DNA from: Maricaulis maris MCS10
GTDB taxonomy: Bacteria > Pseudomonadota > Alphaproteobacteria > Caulobacterales > Maricaulaceae
NCBI RefSeq assembly: GCF_000014745.1
Contig: NC_008347.1
Location: 2,496,001-2,560,000, forward strand
Length of the DNA: 64,000 bases
Direction of reading: 5' to 3'
The notes under the pieces were generated by a model. The model saw nothing but the letters and a program-made list of their open reading frames with translations, was not told the DNA's origin and searched no databases. Within the stretch, counting starts at the first letter, position 1; every line of letters begins with the position of its first letter. The translations under genes and the position numbers were made by a program. Positions 27,066-36,217 of the stretch are shown here, piece by piece.

Positions 27066-28871
27066 TTATTTTGTCTCCCACCAATTCGCGTTTTTCAGCC
27101 GAAGTGTGAGCCATCTCGCTGGCTTTGGTATGTGCTGCTTGATGAAATCGGAAAGCGCTTCACCGCAATTTTCAGACTGATCGGCCAGTAGGTGCGCGCC
27201 GACATATCCTGGTGGCGCCGAAGACCAATCCGAGACTTGGCTCAAATGGCCGATAATTTGATCGAGGACTGCGCCCCGTTCATCCGCTGGAATTTCGCTA
27301 AGAGCGGCTCTCACCGCTGGTGAGGTTTGCTTCGTTGCCTTTAGCAGCACGCGGAGAGCTCCCTCTGCCGTAGGGGAAAGATCTGTCGTCGTCAGTTTGG
27401 TAGGCGCGAGATCACGTGCCAGGTAGGCTGCGGGCCGAAGGTCGACCTCAGCGAGACTGGGTTCCAATGCAGCCCATTCGAAAATGAACTTTGCATCGTC
27501 GCTCCATTCGGTAGGAAGCTTCGGTGTTTCATTCTTCTTCAAGGCGGCTTCGATAGTCCCAATTTCATCGACGCGGCCACCGTTCGAAGCTGCGATAAAG
27601 TTGAGTAGTGCTGCCGTAGCTTTCGAGCTCGCGCACCGTTCGAACAAAACCAATTTGGCGATTATTGCTTCGCTCAGTGGCATCCCACGAGTTCGGGCGA
27701 TTTGAGAACGAAGACGCACCGCGTTGAGCATCCGTTTTACGATGCGGGGGTTGCCCGAGACACGCTGAGCTTCTGCCAATTGGGGCGCCAGACTTTCAGC
27801 CAGTCTGAAGCTATTTTTGATGTTTGCACGTTGGGCTTCACTGAGCGCTTCGGCCACCTGCGCGACATCAAGAAGGTCAGTTGGTTTTAGTTCTATCGAC
27901 TGCCAGCTCTTTCGCAGATGGTCGATGAAGTGCTTGTTGATTGCTTCGAATTGACTCTTTGCCAGAACGCCGTCGCCATCAAAAGGCGATGCTACAAGGA
28001 GCATGAAGAGATAAGACCGCATTTCCGGGAAACCGGCCTTTGGAACTCGGACTGGAATTTGTACAAACTTGTCCAAATAATCGCTTACCAAGCGTGTTTG
28101 CTGAGCTCCGTAGTGCTCACTAACGGCATGCCGGATCATTTCTTCGTCGACTGCGATGACGAATGCAGTTTGAGGCACAAACAGGAAGAGCCGGATCGCT
28201 TCGAGCGTATGGATGGCATCTCGCGGCAAGCATCGATCAAGATTGTCCACCACCACAACGAGCGTTTTGCCCATTTGACCAAGAAGTTCCTCGAACTCCT
28301 GTCGGAACGCGCGTACTTCTTCGGGAGGCGAATAGGTCTCAGCCGGTTGGAACAGACCCGCTCCGCGATTAGCAACATCACCCGCCGCATCGTGAATGGC
28401 CGTGAGGTCGGATTGATCGCCTCCGGATGTCATTGCTTTCGCAGCAGCACCAATCCCGGCATTAATTGTCCCAAACGCTGGCAAACCGACCGCGGCGGCG
28501 CCTAGTTCGGCTATCAGACCAAGGGCGCGAAGCTTGTTCACTCGGCCTAGTAGGTCGCTAACTTTTTCGAGAAGTGTTTCGTCGTCTTTTACGGCATCGC
28601 GAAGTGCGCCGCCAATTGTATCCAGCAGCGCCGCTCTTGCGTCATCGTAACTTTGGAAGAGCCAAGCATCGAAGCTTATTAGTATGACATTTTCGTCGTC
28701 TTTGAGCCTCGCCTCGATGAGTTGAACCATCGAGGATTTGCCAACCCCCCAACCTCCGAAAACACCTACGGAGAGAGGGCGAAGCTCCTCTTTCTCCAGT
28801 ATATTGACCACCAACTCTGCTGTCTCAGAGTAATTTAGGTAATCGTTTTCTGACTCGTTATCTGACCACAT
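27066..28871 (-). CDS. qatA: QatA, KAP-family P-loop ATPase of the Qat defence system
   Basis: The 601-residue protein has Walker A GGWGVGKSS (39-47) and Walker B VVVVDNLDRCLPRD (about 200), the pattern of KAP NTPases. It is the first gene of qatABCD. ATG 28871 is preferred, with GGA upstream; the frame also allows TTG 28877. The 250 bases upstream are AT-rich with no gene and should hold the operon promoter, although I cannot assign one. Base composition is lower in GC than the host segment, as expected for a transferred defence gene. Confidence 0.88.
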   Translation of the reverse strand: MWSDNESENDYLNYSETAELVVNILEKEELRPLSVGVFGGWGVGKSSMVQLIEARLKDDENVILISFDAWLFQSYDDARAALLDTIGGALRDAVKDDETLLEKVSDLLGRVNKLRALGLIAELGAAAVGLPAFGTINAGIGAAAKAMTSGGDQSDLTAIHDAAGDVANRGAGLFQPAETYSPPEEVRAFRQEFEELLGQMGKTLVVVVDNLDRCLPRDAIHTLEAIRLFLFVPQTAFVIAVDEEMIRHAVSEHYGAQQTRLVSDYLDKFVQIPVRVPKAGFPEMRSYLFMLLVASPFDGDGVLAKSQFEAINKHFIDHLRKSWQSIELKPTDLLDVAQVAEALSEAQRANIKNSFRLAESLAPQLAEAQRVSGNPRIVKRMLNAVRLRSQIARTRGMPLSEAIIAKLVLFERCASSKATAALLNFIAASNGGRVDEIGTIEAALKKNETPKLPTEWSDDAKFIFEWAALEPSLAEVDLRPAAYLARDLAPTKLTTTDLSPTAEGALRVLLKATKQTSPAVRAALSEIPADERGAVLDQIIGHLSQVSDWSSAPPGYVGAHLLADQSENCGEALSDFIKQHIPKPARWLTLRLKNANWWETK

Positions 28872-29125
28872 GCGCAAATTCCATCACAGGTTGCCGAAAT
28901 ATCAAACCAAATTTTGCGCGACTTCGGGCGGTTAGCGATTAAACTTACTATTGATCGGCTAATACGCGCGTGACTTCCGTCACTATTCCCTTGGTGAGAA
29001 ACCAAGCTGACATTCCCTCGGAGCCGACACGCATCCAACCAGCATCGCTTCGCAGCGATCATCATACCCCCGAAGCGGGGTTGACCGAGCAAGGGCGACG
29101 CTGTGCTGACAGTTAGGCCTCTTGG

Positions 29126-30256
29126 TCAGGCTAGCTGTTCATTGGCTAGGTTGACTTCGTACCGGGCGCTTCGACCGGCTCCGACAGGTAGCAGCGCACC
29201 TATCTCGGCAAGATGCTGCAGATCCCTCGTGGCCGTCGCTTTGGACACCTTGGCCATGGACATGTATTTGCGCGCATTCATGCCGCCCTGGAACCCGTCA
29301 GGTCCAGCTTCCAGCATCTTCACAACGATCTTGTTCTGACGCTCTGATAGCGCGTCACCATGGCGATCGAAGAACCGCGCCTTTGCGAGGATAAAGCTAA
29401 CTTGCTCATCCGCCCTGTCTTGAGCTTCTACGATGGTGCTGACGAAGTAGTGCACCCATTCGGTGACATCATTGGAACGCTGCGCGCGCTTCAGCGCATC
29501 GTAATAGTCATTGCGCTTTCGCTCGATTGCCTCAGACAAGCTGAGCACAACCGGGCGCCCGAGCCCTTGGGACAACACCTTCTCAGATAGAGCCCGTCCG
29601 ACACGACCATTACCATCTTCGAACGGGTGGACGCTCTCGAAGTAGACGTGCGCTATCGCGGAGCGAACCGGTGCCGGCTGCATAGCCGCTGGCCCATCTG
29701 GCGCACTGTCATTGAACCAACTTATGTAGCGCGCCATCTCGTCGGGGACGCGATCTGATGGCGGCGCTTCATAGTGGACCTTCCACTTGCCGTAGGCACC
29801 AGACACGACTTGCATGGGCTCATCGCTGGATCGCCATTGCCCAACGCTCAGTTTTTCAGGATCAGCAACGCCGCCTAAGAGAAGCTGATGCCAATCAAAA
29901 AGCATTTGATCGGTGAGAGGGGCGGCATACTCGTCACGAACACGAAGCATCAGCTGCGCCACGCCTTTGGCGCGCTCATCACTGACTTCCTCTGGTTCCG
30001 GTCCAACACCCAGATGCTTCATCAGGGAGGAGCGAACGTCCTCTCTGCTGATGAACTCACCTTCGATTTCGGAGGTCTTCACAGCCTCGGCCACCATCAG
30101 CTCGATGATGGTTTCGGTTTGCATGCTGTCAGGCAGGCCGCTAAGGGCACCACTTACACGCCCCGCTTTCTCGGCGAATTCGTATAAAAGCCCCTGTATT
30201 TCCGCAACTTCAAAGCGGAATTCAGGCCAATCTTTTTGCTGCCAATTGTACTTCAT
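29126..30256 (-). CDS. Fic-domain AMP transferase, class II, with winged-helix tail
   Basis: The 376-residue protein has the Fic motif HPFEDGNGRVGR at 209-220 and an inhibitory helix TSEIEG (T61, E65, G66) N-terminal to it, which defines a class II self-inhibited Fic enzyme. The first ~80 residues match the DUF4172 type (WPEFRFEVAEIQGLL). The C-terminus (KIVVKMLEAG ... SKATATRDLQHLAEIGAL) is a winged helix, probably DNA-binding. ATG 30256 sits 6 bases after a TACAAT box, so the mRNA may be leaderless. Dyads overlap its promoter, which suggests autoregulation. Confidence 0.9.
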   Translation of the reverse strand: MKYNWQQKDWPEFRFEVAEIQGLLYEFAEKAGRVSGALSGLPDSMQTETIIELMVAEAVKTSEIEGEFISREDVRSSLMKHLGVGPEPEEVSDERAKGVAQLMLRVRDEYAAPLTDQMLFDWHQLLLGGVADPEKLSVGQWRSSDEPMQVVSGAYGKWKVHYEAPPSDRVPDEMARYISWFNDSAPDGPAAMQPAPVRSAIAHVYFESVHPFEDGNGRVGRALSEKVLSQGLGRPVVLSLSEAIERKRNDYYDALKRAQRSNDVTEWVHYFVSTIVEAQDRADEQVSFILAKARFFDRHGDALSERQNKIVVKMLEAGPDGFQGGMNARKYMSMAKVSKATATRDLQHLAEIGALLPVGAGRSARYEVNLANEQLA

Positions 30257-30331
30257 GAGCCGATTGTACCACTTAATCGGCTCACAAAACAAACTAATTA
30301 TGAGCCGATTAGGGTTTCTAATCGGCTCATA
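30256..30331 (-). promoter_or_regulatory. Fic promoter with two palindromic operators
   Basis: Operator 1: TGAGCCGATT (30256-30265) and AATCGGCTCA (30275-30284). Operator 2: 14-nt arms 30299-30312 and 30318-30331 around 5 bases, with the same TGAGCCGATT core. On the minus strand TTGTTT and TACAAT are 18 bases apart and the -10 is 6 bases from the ATG. Operator 1 overlaps -10 and the start codon; operator 2 lies upstream of -35. Confidence 0.75.
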
Positions 30332-30339
30332 GCGCTAAA

Positions 30340-30897
30340 TTAAAGCAAGCTGTTGAGCGCTCGGGTCAGGGATTCCGTACACTTCTCGCGCCATCGAGAT
30401 GGTTTGAGAGCCCGAGAAAATGGGCTTATCTCGAACTTCATTTGGATGGTCCCAACCAGCCCAGATGCGCAAGCCAGACCCCCGATAGGATACGGATATC
30501 CGACCAGGTCCACAGGAACCGCCTGCGATGCCAAGAACCTTTTCAAGAAACGCATGAAGTTGGTCATCGGTTGCCCCATTGACGAGTTCGTCACCGAACC
30601 AGCGCAAAAGCGCGCTGGTCGCGATTTCGAATGCGGTCCGCTTGTCCGCATATGAGAGGGCCGCGCTGATAACGCGGCCTTCTTGCTTGATTTGCGAGAT
30701 GGCTTCTTGGCGCTTCTTGCGTCATCCAAGAGCATTACGACGCCGTCCGGTGGCAATGCGTCCAGCTTGAGCCGGATGTGGCCGCCCTTCGTGGTCCAGG
30801 CTGCGCCGATCTCACGCCAGAATGATTTCCGGCCGGTGGCTTCATCGCCATCGCGTACAGCAAAGGCGCGAAGAGCGGGTTGAGCGAAGTTTGTCAT
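30340..30897 (-). CDS. Small plasmid-type protein, 3' part possibly frameshifted
   Basis: ATG 30897 has a strong AAGGAG. The first ~65 residues (FWREIGAAWTTKGGHIRLKL, then DALPPDGVVMLL) look like a small conserved protein often found near mobilization genes. Beyond about 30710 this frame becomes a Ser/Lys/Arg-rich string, while the -1 frame (stop at 30335, open from 30721) encodes a better-looking protein (FEIATSALLRWFGDELVNGA, WAGWDHPNEV) that has no start codon before TTG 30607. Either one base was lost, or two genes overlap. Function unknown. Confidence 0.5.
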   Translation of the reverse strand: MTNFAQPALRAFAVRDGDEATGRKSFWREIGAAWTTKGGHIRLKLDALPPDGVVMLLDDARSAKKPSRKSSKKAALSARPSHMRTSGPHSKSRPARFCAGSVTNSSMGQPMTNFMRFLKRFLASQAVPVDLVGYPYPIGGLACASGLVGTIQMKFEISPFSRALKPSRWREKCTESLTRALNSLL

Positions 30898-31330
30898 AGT
30901 TGTGTCTCCTTTGGTTTTTGGGCTGAAACACGTCCGTCGTGTTCCAATCGCGGATCACCAAAGGTCGATGGGAGGGAGCTTTGCTGCCCTGTAACCGTAG
31001 GCGGCGTTAGCCGGGGCTTAGCGGAGCAAACCCCACGCACCTAGATTTGCGTTTCTTGGACGACGAACGGATGAGGGACGCCAAGAACCGTGGAGCGCCA
31101 TCGCAACGCGCACAGCTTGAGACACCCGTTTATGCCACAAACAGACGTCCCAGCCGGTCCGCAAAATTGCGCTAGAGATCGTCGCCCCGACCAGAAGGGG
31201 AGACAAAACACTCGTGCGCTTGCGACATCGGGCACAGCATCAAAAATGCGATAGGCTCGCACTAGCGAAAACCCTACGTTGGCATATGAAACGAATTGGT
31301 TTGTAAATTTGCCATGCTTGGAGGAATGGG
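30898..31330. other. Gene-free region between small ORF and AraC gene
   Basis: A short hairpin AACACG/CGTGTT at 30927-30943 lies upstream of the 30897 gene. A minus-strand open frame over 31041-31361 is cysteine-rich and lacks a ribosome site, so I do not call it. Promoters for both neighbours should be here, but none is clear. Confidence 0.5.
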
Positions 31331-32032
31331 TTGGCTCTAAAAGATAGACCTGATCCGGCATGGTCCGGACGCGTAGTTCTCGAGCCAGGGTGGGCCCTGT
31401 TCCGGGGACAGACGGGACACGCGACCTTCCATAAGCACTACGCCGTGCAGATCATGTTTTCGGCCAAAGACGATCGGGTCAAGAGTGCTGGAACGAAGAG
31501 CGCCTCCAAGGGTAGGGTGACGATAATTTCCTCAATGGAACCGCACCAGGTCACCTCGTCATCGCATGTGACGGACGTGCTATTCGTCGACCCCCTTCGA
31601 TACCAGCACCTGGCAGAAAGCCACGGTGCCGATGCATTAGCGTGCGCTAATGTCGATAGCTGGATCTCGCATATCAGATCCGCCACCGCAAAACCCAAAG
31701 ATTTGCGCATCGCAGAACTCCTGCGGGAGCTCGACGAAATGGAGGAGCTAGCACCAGGTTATTCAGCTCGTGATGCCGCAAGGCAAATCAATCTCTCGTC
31801 GTCGCGATTTTCCGCGTTGTTCCGGGCCGAGATGAAACTACCATTTCGACAGTGGGTGCTTTGGTCTCGGTTACAACGGGCGTTGAGCGTCATACTTTCG
31901 GGAAGCGACCTAACTAGTGCAGCTTATGCAGCAGGGTTTTCAGATTCTGCTCATCTGGCTCGAACGATGAAATCGATGTTCGGCGTGAGCTTAAGCAAAG
32001 GCATCGCTCCGCTAACGCGAATTAGTATCTAG
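31331..32032 (+). CDS. AraC-family transcriptional regulator
   Basis: The 233-residue protein has a C-terminal double helix-turn-helix of the AraC type (ARQINLSSSRFSALFRAEMK, AAYAAGFSDSAHLARTMKSM) and a small cupin-like N-terminus (HKHYAVQIMF). TTG 31331 is the start, with GGAGGA 7 bases upstream. It converges with the sterol-desaturase gene and overlaps it by 4 bases. Its ligand is unknown; the N-terminal part is short for AraC. Confidence 0.85.
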   Translation: MALKDRPDPAWSGRVVLEPGWALFRGQTGHATFHKHYAVQIMFSAKDDRVKSAGTKSASKGRVTIISSMEPHQVTSSSHVTDVLFVDPLRYQHLAESHGADALACANVDSWISHIRSATAKPKDLRIAELLRELDEMEELAPGYSARDAARQINLSSSRFSALFRAEMKLPFRQWVLWSRLQRALSVILSGSDLTSAAYAAGFSDSAHLARTMKSMFGVSLSKGIAPLTRISI

Positions 32033-32883
32033 CGCATCGACTTAAATGGTCGAATAAGCTGACTCCAATAATCGGTAGGGTAGTCTGGCTCGCCTTCAAT
32101 GCCGAGATCGTCCGATGTGAAAGTGCGGTTGGGATCAAAGGACGCTGTGCCGAGCAACCAGTCCCATACCATAGTGAATAGGCCGAAGTTGACATCACCT
32201 TCACGGGCGGAATTGAGATGATGGAAACGGTGCGCCGGAGCCAGCGCAAGAACGTACTTGAACGGTCCGACACGCACGTCCGCATTTGAGTGCTGCAACA
32301 GGAGCTGAAGCGCGATGGCGACCACTAGCAACCAGGCTACGTCTTGCTGCACACCTAGTAAAATTATAGGAAGCACCCCACACACGCCTTCTATCAATTG
32401 ATGAAGCGGATGTTTCATTAGACCGTTAAATCCATACATGCGTTTAACGCTGTGATGAACCGCATGAAATCGCCAAAGCCAATTAATCCGATGACTCGCG
32501 AAATGAGCCATCGTAATCCCGAAATCAACGATGCCTATCGCCAACAACAACTGCCCCCAAAGCGGCCAGTGACTTGGCCAGACCCCAAAATTCGGCAGCA
32601 GGGCGGCCAGAAACGGCAAACCCAAGATCGATAAGAAGTTCGCGCCCTCATTGACCACAAAGTGTAGTCGGTCTCGCCAGCGGTCTTGGTGAGAGAGGTT
32701 CCAATCTGGATTGTAGGGGATGAGTCTTTCGACCAAAAACGAGACGAAGATCACGCCGACGATCAGGGCCGCGAGCCAGACATGGTGGGCCCCCATAGAT
32801 ACAAGGGTTAGAGCCAGTGCGTTGCCACCCAAGAGAACAAAAGGCACAAAACCCAAGCGCAAAACCCAGCGAATTCCATTCAT
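32029..32883 (-). CDS. Sterol desaturase / fatty acid hydroxylase family membrane protein
   Basis: The 284-residue integral membrane protein has the di-iron histidine boxes HFASHR, HAVHHS and HRFHHLN plus several hydrophobic helices. The family hydroxylates or desaturates lipids at the inner membrane. ATG 32883 is chosen; GTG 32892 is also in frame. It lies downstream of the first efflux operon on the same strand but is separated from it by two hairpins, so it is probably a separate unit. The substrate is unknown. Confidence 0.88.
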   Translation of the reverse strand: MNGIRWVLRLGFVPFVLLGGNALALTLVSMGAHHVWLAALIVGVIFVSFLVERLIPYNPDWNLSHQDRWRDRLHFVVNEGANFLSILGLPFLAALLPNFGVWPSHWPLWGQLLLAIGIVDFGITMAHFASHRINWLWRFHAVHHSVKRMYGFNGLMKHPLHQLIEGVCGVLPIILLGVQQDVAWLLVVAIALQLLLQHSNADVRVGPFKYVLALAPAHRFHHLNSAREGDVNFGLFTMVWDWLLGTASFDPNRTFTSDDLGIEGEPDYPTDYWSQLIRPFKSMR

Positions 32884-32983
32884 TTGATACACCGTTCAAG
32901 GATTGTCGAACGACATAATGGCGAGCGGCGATACCGTTGGCTTGAACGTTTCAACTGACTCCATCGAACCCCGGGCCGAGCCC

Positions 32984-33067
32984 GCGGATCGTAGCGTTGA
33001 TACCTTGCTACGATCCGCAGAGCCTGTAGTGCCGGTCCTCGAAATCGAACGTCGTATTGACGTTCGA
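32984..33067 (-). terminator. Two hairpins after the first efflux operon
   Basis: Hairpin 1: GCGGATCGTAGC (32984-32995) pairs perfectly with 33007-33018. Hairpin 2: TCGAACGTC (33045-33053) pairs with 33059-33067. Both lie 3' of the pump gene on its strand. There is no strong T-run, so a terminator role is likely but not certain. Confidence 0.6.
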
Positions 33068-33097
33068 TGCACAGCCGCGGAGTACAGTGCCTTGTCA

Positions 33098-36000
33098 TCA
33101 GTCACGAGCGTGCTCTGTCTCCAATACCGAAACATGCCCGCCCGGTTTTGGTGCGAACCACCGATGTAGCGCTGGCAGTACGAGCAAGGTAAGGACGGTT
33201 GACGAAACGAGTCCGCCCATCACAACGGTCGCTAGCGGGCGCTGCACTTCAGCACCTACTCCAGTCGCAAATAGCAATGGCGCCAAACCAAGCGCTGTCG
33301 TGAGCGCTGTCATCAGCACCGGCCTTGCTCTCAGTCCTGCCGCTTCAATAGCGAGCGCATTGTGGTCGCGGCCTTGCCGCGCGAAGTCGTCCATAAAGCT
33401 GACGAGCACCATTCCGTTACCAAGGGCGATACCGAAAAGCGCAATAAACCCGACCGTGGCTGGCACCGAGACTGGTAATCCTGTTAGCCACAAAGCGAGG
33501 GCGCCACCGGTCAACGCGAGAGGAATGTTCAGCAGGATCAATATCGCTGACTTGAGCCTCCCAAATGCGAGTAACAGGATGAGAAGAACTATTCCCAACG
33601 TAATCGGTATCACCACGGCGAAGCGGGCATTGGCCTGTTGTTGCAGTTCAAACTGGCCACCCCATTCGACACGATAACCAGGCGGAAGGTCTAGCTGACT
33701 GGAGGTCGCCGCTTGCGCATCGGCAACAAAGGAGCCGATATCGCGCCCGCGAACATTGAGCTGCACCGTTATGAAACGCTCCCCATTTTCGCGCGTTATC
33801 TGACGAGGACCGACAACAGTTCTTATCGAGGCGACACTTGAAAGCGGCACCCGAGCACCACTCTCGCTTTCTAGGATAAGTCGGCCAATCGCCTGCGCAT
33901 TGTCACGCCGGTTTTCGTCAAATCTGACGACCACTGGAAACTGGCGAACCCCTTCAAAGAGGACGCCGGCTTCCGCCCCGCCGACGGACGCGCTCAGCGT
34001 ATCAAGGGCTTCCTCCACTGAAAGACCATATCGGCCTAAGGCCGCGCGATCGACCGAGACGACTAACTGTGGCGCGCCGGTGATCTGATCAGCCTGCACA
34101 TCACTCGCCCCGCTGACACGTTGAAGAATTGATTGTAGTTCCTGCGAACCTTCCAACAGCACATCCATGTCAGGACCGAAAATTTTTACCGCGAGCTGAG
34201 CTTTCGTGCCGGTTAGAAGTTCATCAACCGACATCGCGATCGGTTGCCCGATGTTCACTCTGATTCCCGGAAAGGACTCCAGATCTTCGGATATTTCTGC
34301 ACGCAGGTCGGTCGGTGTGAGGCCGGGTCGCCACTCTGACCTTGGCTTCAAAGCGACAAAGGCCTCAATACTGTTTACCGGGTCAGCGTGAGCCCCGACC
34401 TCGCCTCGGCCAATTCGACTAACAATGGAGTCAATCTCAGGGAACGCCGCCAGCAATCGACGTTCAAGTCGTGTTGATGTCTCGCGCCCCTCGGTGAGCG
34501 ATATTGATGGAGCCATAGAGACCCGAAGTAAGATATCACCTTCTTCGAGAGCGGGTGTGAACTCCGAGCCCAATCTTGAGCCCGCCAACCCTCCGATGAC
34601 CAAAAGTCCAAGCGCTAACGCAACCGCAGCAAGGCGTGCGCGGACGAACACGCTTGCGACAGACTTGACCACGCCGGCGATTGCGCCCTCGCCAGACGTA
34701 TTGTGTTTGGGTGGCTTGATTAAGCCAAAGGCCATGGCGGGCGCGACTAGCGCGGCGTAGAGGAGCGATCCTGTCATGGCAAGGGCGGCAGACGCAGCAA
34801 GCGGCCGGAAAGTCTTACCCTCAACACCTTCCAGCGAAAATAGAGGCAGAAACACAATAATCACGACTGCGACGGCTGCGATTAGCGGAGCGATAACTTC
34901 CGCGGTCGATTTGGCGACCACATCGCGAGCGTCCTCGCCATTCCGCCGTTCCCGGAAACCTCGGTCGACATTTTCGGCAATGACGATAGCGCCATCAACC
35001 ATCATACCGATGGCGATGGCGACACCTCCCAAAGACATTAAATTTGCGCTAATGCCCAACACGCTCATCGAGATGAAGGCGAAGCCAACCGAGAATGGAA
35101 TTGACAAGACCACCACTAGGCTAGGTCGCCAGCCACCGAGGAAGATAAACACGACAACTGCGACCAGTAGAGCACCTTGCCAGAGCGCGGTCGTGACGGT
35201 CGAGGCCGCCCGTCTAACCAGTGTACCCTGATCGTAATATGGAACGGCGCGTACGCCTTCTGGCAGGGATGCATTGATCTCATCGAAGCGCGCGTGTGTG
35301 CGCTCAATCACATCAGACGTGTTCGTACCATAGAGTTTAAGAACGAGGCCGGCGACCGTCTCGCCATTGCCGTTGGCAGTCGCGAGCCCTTGGCGCGTAC
35401 CACCGCCAATAACGACCTCTCCAAGATCGCTCACTCTGATCGAACGACCGTTGACCGTGCTAACCGGCGTTTCTGCGAGGTCGGAAACCGATCGTGCCAA
35501 GCCGACACCACGCACGGTGTATTGTTCCGCGCCTACTTCGATGAATTGCGCACCGGTCGTGCGATTTGCGCTTTCTAGAGCACCGATTACATCTGCCACC
35601 TCTAAATCATAGGCGATCAGAAGATCGGGATTGAGACGAACTTGGTATTGCTTTTCGAAACCGCCAAGCGCTAGCACTTCGGTCACGCCTTCGACGGATT
35701 GAAGAGGGTACTTAATCATCCAGTCGGTGATTTCGCGGAGTTCGGTCAGATCATAGGCGCCAGTCTCATCGACGACGCGAAAGTACATGATGATGCCTAG
35801 TCCGCTCGAAATGGGCCCGAGCTGGGGCGTCCCGAAACCATCTGGGATGGCTTCGCTGGCCTCTGGTAATCGCTCGCCTACGACCTGGCGTGCGAAGTAC
35901 ACATCCGTGCCATCCTCGAAATAGATGTTTACAATGGAGAGACCGAAATTTGAGACCGATCGGATTTCCTCGACATCTGGAAGACCGGACATCGCGGTTT

Positions 36001-36205
36001 CGACTGGGAAGGTTACATAGCGTTCGACTTCTTCTGGAGAGAGCCCTTCGGTTTCGGTGAACACCTGAACCAGCGAGGGTGAAGGATCGGGAAACGCATC
36101 AACTGGAAGCGCACGAAAGGCAAACAGCCCCCCTACGGTGAGGGTTAGGGCCGCGATGGCGGCTAGCAGCCGGCCGCCGGCAAGGCGGTGCATTAAGTTT
36201 TGCAT
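33098..36205 (-). CDS. HME-type RND metal efflux pump, inner-membrane subunit (CzcA/CusA-like)
   Basis: The 1035-residue protein has the heavy-metal RND pattern: PVDAFPDPSPSLVQVFTETE after TM1, two sets of membrane helices and periplasmic loops, and TM4 motif AIGMMVDGAIVIAEN. In typical CzcA the TM4 motif starts with Asp (DFG); here it is Ala, so the metal cannot be assigned with confidence. It would work with the adaptor and TolC-type genes upstream in a tripartite system. It is the last gene of the operon, 12 bases after the adaptor stop. A close paralogue is encoded at 50820-53960. Confidence 0.92.
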   Translation of the reverse strand: MQNLMHRLAGGRLLAAIAALTLTVGGLFAFRALPVDAFPDPSPSLVQVFTETEGLSPEEVERYVTFPVETAMSGLPDVEEIRSVSNFGLSIVNIYFEDGTDVYFARQVVGERLPEASEAIPDGFGTPQLGPISSGLGIIMYFRVVDETGAYDLTELREITDWMIKYPLQSVEGVTEVLALGGFEKQYQVRLNPDLLIAYDLEVADVIGALESANRTTGAQFIEVGAEQYTVRGVGLARSVSDLAETPVSTVNGRSIRVSDLGEVVIGGGTRQGLATANGNGETVAGLVLKLYGTNTSDVIERTHARFDEINASLPEGVRAVPYYDQGTLVRRAASTVTTALWQGALLVAVVVFIFLGGWRPSLVVVLSIPFSVGFAFISMSVLGISANLMSLGGVAIAIGMMVDGAIVIAENVDRGFRERRNGEDARDVVAKSTAEVIAPLIAAVAVVIIVFLPLFSLEGVEGKTFRPLAASAALAMTGSLLYAALVAPAMAFGLIKPPKHNTSGEGAIAGVVKSVASVFVRARLAAVALALGLLVIGGLAGSRLGSEFTPALEEGDILLRVSMAPSISLTEGRETSTRLERRLLAAFPEIDSIVSRIGRGEVGAHADPVNSIEAFVALKPRSEWRPGLTPTDLRAEISEDLESFPGIRVNIGQPIAMSVDELLTGTKAQLAVKIFGPDMDVLLEGSQELQSILQRVSGASDVQADQITGAPQLVVSVDRAALGRYGLSVEEALDTLSASVGGAEAGVLFEGVRQFPVVVRFDENRRDNAQAIGRLILESESGARVPLSSVASIRTVVGPRQITRENGERFITVQLNVRGRDIGSFVADAQAATSSQLDLPPGYRVEWGGQFELQQQANARFAVVIPITLGIVLLILLLAFGRLKSAILILLNIPLALTGGALALWLTGLPVSVPATVGFIALFGIALGNGMVLVSFMDDFARQGRDHNALAIEAAGLRARPVLMTALTTALGLAPLLFATGVGAEVQRPLATVVMGGLVSSTVLTLLVLPALHRWFAPKPGGHVSVLETEHARD

Positions 36206-36217
36206 ATCTCTAACTTC

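Noticed and set aside
29888-30187. Plus-strand frame over fic
   Set aside because: Shadow of the Fic coding sequence; no start signal.
31041-31361. 106-residue minus-strand frame before the AraC gene
   Set aside because: Cys-rich, no ribosome site, overlaps the AraC start; likely chance.
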